Origin: Fibrobacterota bacterium
GTDB taxonomy: Bacteria; Fibrobacterota; Chitinivibrionia; Chitinivibrionales; JANQEN01
DNA: 6,986 nt
Direction of reading: 5' to 3'
NCBI GenBank assembly: GCA_030619215.1
Contig: JAUXBV010000179.1
Span: forward strand, 1 to 6,986
The position numbers and the translations under genes are program-made. Position 1 is the first letter of the stretch. Each line of letters begins with the position of its first letter. The notes below the pieces were generated by a model. It made no database searches. It saw nothing but the letters and a program-made list of their open reading frames with translations, and was not told the origin of the DNA. This document shows, one piece after another, positions 5,226 to 6,986 of the stretch.

Positions 5226-6746
5226 ATGTCAAGTAACTCGCCGCTCCTGGAAAAGGCCCGCAACGAAAGTAAAAAGCAAGGCTTTCGAATACCTCGCCGT
5301 GGCAGGATACGCATCGTACTGCTGGTGGTACTTATCGGTGCCGGAGTATGGTGGTATGCAGCTCATAATGACGCTTCCGATAATAAAAAATCCAAAATTG
5401 CTGATAAAACAAAGGTGGAAAAGCAAAAAGCACCTGAGAAAGTATCAAAAAAAACCAGAAAAGCAACTGACAAAACAGTAAAAAAAGTATCCCTTATAGC
5501 CAGTCCAAAGAAAGAGGAGAAAAGGCTTAAGGTAAAACGCCCGAAAAAAATGATATTTGAAAATGTGTGCAAAATTCTTAACAGCTCTCCGCCGCGTTTA
5601 ACCCTATCGAAGGATACCATTCATTTTAAAGATGGCGCTTATATTGTTCATTACAGTTTAGACACCGCCTTGCAGAGGTTGGGGAAGAAGTACTTTAAGC
5701 AGTATCATCCTAAATACGGCGCTGTTGCAATTATACAACCTTCCACAGGAAGGGTGCTTTCACTTGTTTCATACACACGTGAAGATGAGGTGAGTCTGGG
5801 GAGGAATCTGTACTGCCGCAGTTTTTTTCCCGCAGCTTCAATTTTTAAAACAATCGCAGCTGCTGCGGCTATTGAGAAAGCGGGATTACGGTTAACCAGC
5901 AAACTTAAAACTTATGGAGCCAACCACACACTCTACCATTCACAACTGAAGAAAGATTTGCAAAATTACAGGGAAATCACTTTTCAGGAGGCGTATGCCT
6001 ATTCAATTAATCCGGTGTTTGGGAGGATCGGCCTGTATCTTGTAGGTGCAGACGGTCTTAATGAATATGCAGCAAAATTTGGCTTTAATGCAGAAATTCC
6101 CTTTGAGCTTAAGAATGAAAAACCGGTTTTTGTTTATCCGGACACCTCTTTTGCTGTAGCAGAAGTTGCGTGCGGGTTTAATAAAAGAACAACAATGTCT
6201 CCGCTGTTCGGCGCAATGATCGCCGGGGGCGTCTCGAATCGCGGGTATATTTTTGCCCCTACTCTCGTGGACAGTATCACTGATTTGGAGTCAAACAAAA
6301 AAGAATATACACGAAAGAGTGCATTATGGCGGATGCCGGTTCAGAAGGAGACAGCTACTGAATTGTCTTTACTAATGAGGAAGGTGGCCAAATACGGAAC
6401 AGCGCGGAAATCATTTCGATATGTTAAACAGTCATTTCGTTTTAAAGAGATTGACTATGGAGGCAAAACAGGCAATGTTGACAAAGAACAGATAGGGAGG
6501 GTTGACTGGTTCATCGGTTTCTGCCGCCATAAAAGCGATAAGAGTCAGCATGTGGCTATTGGTGTTGTTACCGTTCATGATGAGTTCTGGACCGTGCATT
6601 CCAGCTTCCTGGGGGCGGAAATTATGAGAAAACATATCAGAAACATCCAGATAGCGAAAAAAGAAGCCGCTGAAAAAAAGGTCGCTTCTACAGTCGGAGC
6701 AGATAAGAGTATTTCTGATTCTGTGAAGGTTGCTGAAAGAATGTAA
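5226..6746 (+). CDS. Monofunctional penicillin-binding transpeptidase, single-pass inner-membrane protein
   Basis: 506 residues. Predicted DD-transpeptidase (serine acyl-enzyme) acting on peptidoglycan in the periplasm. A basic N-terminus (RRGRIR) precedes one membrane helix (about 29-46), giving a cytosol-in type II topology. Residues 53-108 are a Lys-rich linker (about 24 basic, 6 acidic). The catalytic domain starts near 140 (VHYSLDTALQ; AVAIIQPSTGRVLSLV at 166-181). All three active-site motifs are present: S205-IF-K208 (SxxK), S260-I-N262 (SxN) and K414-T-G416 (KTG). VDWFIGF (426-432) follows, as in this fold. There is no GT51 transglycosylase domain and no room for the usual class B N-terminal module of about 150-200 residues. 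The tail (475-506) is charged and low in complexity. The ribosome site is weak, but the topology favours this start. It begins 51 nt after the barrel gene, so co-transcription is likely. Its substrate role (elongation, division or specialised) is not readable. Confidence 0.9.
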   Translation: MSSNSPLLEKARNESKKQGFRIPRRGRIRIVLLVVLIGAGVWWYAAHNDASDNKKSKIADKTKVEKQKAPEKVSKKTRKATDKTVKKVSLIASPKKEEKRLKVKRPKKMIFENVCKILNSSPPRLTLSKDTIHFKDGAYIVHYSLDTALQRLGKKYFKQYHPKYGAVAIIQPSTGRVLSLVSYTREDEVSLGRNLYCRSFFPAASIFKTIAAAAAIEKAGLRLTSKLKTYGANHTLYHSQLKKDLQNYREITFQEAYAYSINPVFGRIGLYLVGADGLNEYAAKFGFNAEIPFELKNEKPVFVYPDTSFAVAEVACGFNKRTTMSPLFGAMIAGGVSNRGYIFAPTLVDSITDLESNKKEYTRKSALWRMPVQKETATELSLLMRKVAKYGTARKSFRYVKQSFRFKEIDYGGKTGNVDKEQIGRVDWFIGFCRHKSDKSQHVAIGVVTVHDEFWTVHSSFLGAEIMRKHIRNIQIAKKEAAEKKVASTVGADKSISDSVKVAERM

Positions 6747-6789
6747 TTTTCTTAGTGTGAAGCACTATCTACAGAAATGCGAAATTGTA

Positions 6790-6986
6790 ATGAAAAAAAT
6801 AATCATACCCTTATCAATAATTGCGATTATAATTATAGGGTGTATCCTCTTTTTGTCAAATGATGATGAGAAAATTAAGGCAACAGTTAAAAAAGGCAGG
6901 GAAGGTGTTGAAAAAGAGAACCTGTCCAAAATAATGTCCATTTTTTCTATTGAATACCGGGATCGGTATGGTTTGCCATACGGATC
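6790..6986 (+). CDS. Small membrane-anchored or lipoprotein, possibly NTF2-like (partial, runs off the right edge)
   Basis: 65 codons are visible from the ATG at 6790. MKK is followed by an Ile-rich hydrophobic helix to about residue 23. IIGC at 15-18 fits a lipobox, but the hydrophobic run continues past Cys18, so an uncleaved anchor is as likely. The exported part reads DDEKIKATVKKGREGVEKENL, then SKIMSIFSIEYRDRYGLPYG. This pattern, a helix with EKENL followed by a short strand with YRDRYGL, recalls small NTF2/SnoaL-like proteins; the assignment is from memory of pattern and is tentative. It lies 43 nt after the transpeptidase stop, on the same strand, with no terminator between them. No good Shine-Dalgarno is visible. 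Confidence 0.65.
   Translation, partial: MKKIIIPLSIIAIIIIGCILFLSNDDEKIKATVKKGREGVEKENLSKIMSIFSIEYRDRYGLPYG

Noticed and set aside
5194..5481. 95-codon open frame overlapping the start of the transpeptidase gene
   Set aside because: Out of frame with a gene that has clear family motifs; its translation has no domain-like pattern and no ribosome site.
6753..6767. TAGTG/CACTA hairpin after the transpeptidase stop as a terminator
   Set aside because: The stem has only 5 bp and is not followed by a T-run, so read-through into the next gene is more likely.

Overview
The window reads as chromosomal DNA of moderate to low GC from a Gram-negative (two-membrane) bacterium. Support for two membranes comes from the protein at 2859-5174, which has a signal peptide, a FecR-like periplasmic domain, a long charged linker and a C-terminal region that looks like an outer-membrane beta-barrel ending in Phe. 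A FecR domain joined to a barrel, together with small transpeptidases, suggests an uncultured lineage of the Fibrobacterota/Chitinivibrionia or a related FCB type. That placement is from memory of family distribution and is weak. All genes found are on the + strand.

Left part (1-2265): the last 39 codons of an unidentified gene, then two glycosyltransferases 3 nt apart. The first (166-1092) is a membrane-anchored GT2 enzyme of the DPM1/GtrB polyprenyl-phosphate type. The second (1096-2265) is a GT-B fold GT4-like enzyme with one altered motif residue. Together they look like part of a cell-surface glycan or glycolipid operon.

Middle (2266-2813): about 550 nt without a gene but full of secondary structure. 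It holds (a) a roughly 212-bp imperfect inverted repeat with GAGGACGA-type modules, (b) a tandem pair of hairpins built to the same plan with compensatory changes in the upper stems, and (c) a GC-rich palindromic patch. A candidate sigma70-type promoter follows and leads into the next gene. I see nothing recognisable in 2484-2579.

Right part (2859-6986): three same-strand genes with gaps of 51 and 43 nt, probably co-transcribed. They are the FecR/beta-barrel protein, a single-pass inner-membrane penicillin-binding-type transpeptidase with intact SxxK, SxN and KTG motifs but no transglycosylase domain, and the start of a small membrane-anchored or lipoprotein gene, possibly of an NTF2-like family. 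The barrel protein carries an acidic Glu/Pro/Lys linker (net about -17) and the transpeptidase carries a basic Lys linker (net about +18). One reading is an envelope-spanning module linking outer membrane and peptidoglycan. That is a hypothesis from gene order and composition only. I see no recognised defence system, CRISPR array, tRNA, rRNA or intact mobile element.
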